Assembly: GCF_947495665.1 (NCBI RefSeq)
Contig: NZ_CANLZV010000010.1
Coordinates: 1 to 64,000, forward strand
Direction of reading: 5' to 3'
Source of the DNA: an uncultured Sunxiuqinia sp.
GTDB taxonomy: Bacteria; Bacteroidota; Bacteroidia; Bacteroidales; Prolixibacteraceae
DNA length: 64,000 nucleotides
Below the pieces are notes generated by a model. That model was not told the DNA's origin. It worked only from the letters and a program-made list of their open reading frames with translations, and ran no database searches. Below, piece after piece: positions 62,731 through 64,000 of this stretch; the stretch's first letter is position 1; each line of letters starts with the position of its first letter. A program made the translations under genes and the position numbers.

Positions 62731-63912
62731 TCAAGTTTGCTTGAGTTGCCGGTAAGCTTCATCCAAATCCTGCAAAGGATAGCAGTGAGGATGGGTGAAG
62801 TTCAGAAATTTCAGCATTTTAAACGCATTGAAATTCGCAAAAAAACGTTTTTGAAAACTGCTATAACGTGCAGCATTGGCGCGGACTTCTTCCAGCGAGG
62901 CCAGAAACCCATCTTCTGTCAGGAAAGCCTTTAAAGGCGCTGGCAGTTGGTTCAACAGTGCCAGGGTATTGTTTCCGGCATAAAGCGCTGGCAACAGGTC
63001 GAACAATTGCTTTAAATCTTGAAAAGCCTGAAAGTTGTAGGTTTGCGTCAGACTTTCGTCCCCCTCAAGCCACTTCCTAAGCACCGGCCCGGTACCAAAA
63101 GGAACCCGGTGCGAGATGCGTGCCGAAGGATAAACGCAGGTTTGGTTAATTTCGCCAATGTGCCCCGCCTGCGCCAGTTTATGCAAGAAATAGAAATCCT
63201 CGCCCGCCTGTTTACGGTTCATCCCACCCTGCTTCACATATGCTTCGGCGCGCACAGCAAAGGCTGAACCGATGGTGTAAATCGCATGCGGAAAGCCTGT
63301 GAAGGCCATCGCCTGCTTGTAATAATGCAAGTAGGTTTCGTACAGTTGCATGCCTTGCCGGTGCCGCTCTTCTTCCAATTCCGAAATCCGATGTTCAAAT
63401 TTCAGAGTTGCTGCAACATCCCTGGGAGCCTTTTGAAAATGCTCCTCAAGGGCTACCAAGTAATTGGGGGCAACCAGCGTGTCCGCATCCAGCGAAATCA
63501 GCAATCCATCGGCATTATGGATTGCAGCAAAGCGTCGGATGGCTTCATCCATGCCGGTTTTGCGGGCCAGCCCGGCCCCGGCATGCTTTTTCCGAAAAGG
63601 TGGCGGAACCAAAACATGAAGCTGAAAGAAAGCCGGTTTCTCGCTTTGCTGCCAGGCTTCCAGCTCCTGAATACTTTGTTGATTTTGAAGGGTCACCGTC
63701 TCCGGGCTATGTTCCGACTGGTTCACCACAACGATCACTTCAACCTGTTGCCTGGGCGGCTGACAAGCAGCCAGCGAACGAATGGTTCGCAGGATATCCG
63801 GCTCGTCAAAACAGGGGATTACTACAATCATGCCCAGGTCTGCTGCGGGCATCTCTGAAACCCATGCGGGGTAGTTAATATTGCGTTGAATGTAGCGATT
63901 GGCAAAAGTCAT
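62731..63912 (-). CDS. Family 2 glycosyltransferase
   Basis: A 393-residue GT2-like protein. The N-terminal MIVVIPCFDEPDILRTIRSL, the GT-A core with SLDADTLVAPNYL (the DxD-type site) and later MNRKQAGEDFYFLHKLAQAG indicate an inverting GT-A transferase. The C-terminal ~150 residues are helical and variable. The donor and acceptor are unknown. There is no neighbouring polysaccharide cluster in the window, though the sequence ends shortly after. Confidence 0.85.
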   Translation of the reverse strand: MTFANRYIQRNINYPAWVSEMPAADLGMIVVIPCFDEPDILRTIRSLAACQPPRQQVEVIVVVNQSEHSPETVTLQNQQSIQELEAWQQSEKPAFFQLHVLVPPPFRKKHAGAGLARKTGMDEAIRRFAAIHNADGLLISLDADTLVAPNYLVALEEHFQKAPRDVAATLKFEHRISELEEERHRQGMQLYETYLHYYKQAMAFTGFPHAIYTIGSAFAVRAEAYVKQGGMNRKQAGEDFYFLHKLAQAGHIGEINQTCVYPSARISHRVPFGTGPVLRKWLEGDESLTQTYNFQAFQDLKQLFDLLPALYAGNNTLALLNQLPAPLKAFLTEDGFLASLEEVRANAARYSSFQKRFFANFNAFKMLKFLNFTHPHCYPLQDLDEAYRQLKQT

Positions 63913-63930
63913 GCAGGAAAGTTAGGGATA

Positions 63931-63956
63931 AAAAAAATCCGGACAAAGTCCGGATT
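63931..63956 (-). terminator. Terminator of an off-window gene
   Basis: AATCCGGAC and GTCCGGATT form a perfect 9-bp stem with a 3-base loop; on the minus strand a TTTTTTT run follows. It would end transcription from a gene to the right of the window, so the GT2 gene is probably a separate unit. Confidence 0.8.
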
Positions 63957-64000
63957 CAGTCGCTAAGCTTAAGCGTATTTTGTTGCTTACTTATTTTTGT

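Overview
The window looks like a chromosomal segment of a member of the Bacteroidota, most likely the Bacteroidales/Marinilabiliales side of the phylum. The evidence is TAnnTTTG-type -7 promoter elements just upstream of many starts, a Bacteroidota-style division/cell-wall (dcw) cluster with MraY carrying the extended loop, an HU-HIG-type nucleoid protein, LytS/LytTR regulation, a glycine-lipid GlsA/GlsB-like pair, a GH110 glycosidase lipoprotein and many lipoproteins. No rRNA, tRNA, CRISPR array, prophage or intact insertion sequence was seen.

Layout. 1-610 is non-coding and repeat-rich. 611-9476 holds lepA, a GHL10-type lipoprotein, a LAB_N-domain membrane protein, a sugar-nucleotide epimerase, an ExbB/MotA-like membrane protein, a LytS/LytTR two-component pair and a YkgJ-like cysteine-cluster protein. 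9477-10232 is a gene-free stretch with an array of 41-bp repeats. 10233-27180 is the dcw cluster, all on the minus strand and tightly packed: mraZ, rsmH, ftsL, ftsI, murE, mraY, murD, ftsW, murG, murC, ftsQ, ftsA, two tandem ftsZ genes and a YqeY-family gene. The mraZ upstream region carries four CACTT boxes at an exact 10-bp period, which I read as the MraZ autoregulatory site. 27482-29357 is the GlsA/GlsB-like pair. 29456-32690 holds an HU-HIG protein, a long PurF and a SPOR protein. 32898-42947 is a run of housekeeping and accessory genes (miaB, an AhpD-like protein, a NifX-like protein, yjjX, GNAT, a ferritin-like/VIT fusion, an AlbA_2 protein, a metzincin-like lipoprotein, alkaline phosphatase, a bile-acid-type symporter, an acyltransferase, mntP). 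42990-52451 holds a 7TM histidine kinase, a DEAD-box helicase, dprA, aroB-aroA and a divergent GNAT/MocR pair. 52646-63912 contains the GH110 enzyme, a transglutaminase-like lipoprotein, a YebC protein, apbE, a small membrane protein, a second 41-bp repeat array (12 units), a TolB-like beta-propeller lipoprotein, acylphosphatase, an aromatic amino acid decarboxylase and a GT2 glycosyltransferase.

Most notable points. (1) Two adjacent ftsZ genes: the downstream copy keeps a normal C-terminal peptide, while the upstream copy lacks it and ends in a tail resembling the C-terminus of the neighbouring FtsA. (2) The putative four-box MraZ operator. (3) Two unrelated tandem arrays sharing exactly the same 41-bp period, each unit with an internal dyad. 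(4) A metzincin-like lipoprotein whose catalytic glutamate is replaced by leucine. (5) A 10-bp inverted repeat placed on the divergent promoters of a MocR regulator and an acetyltransferase.
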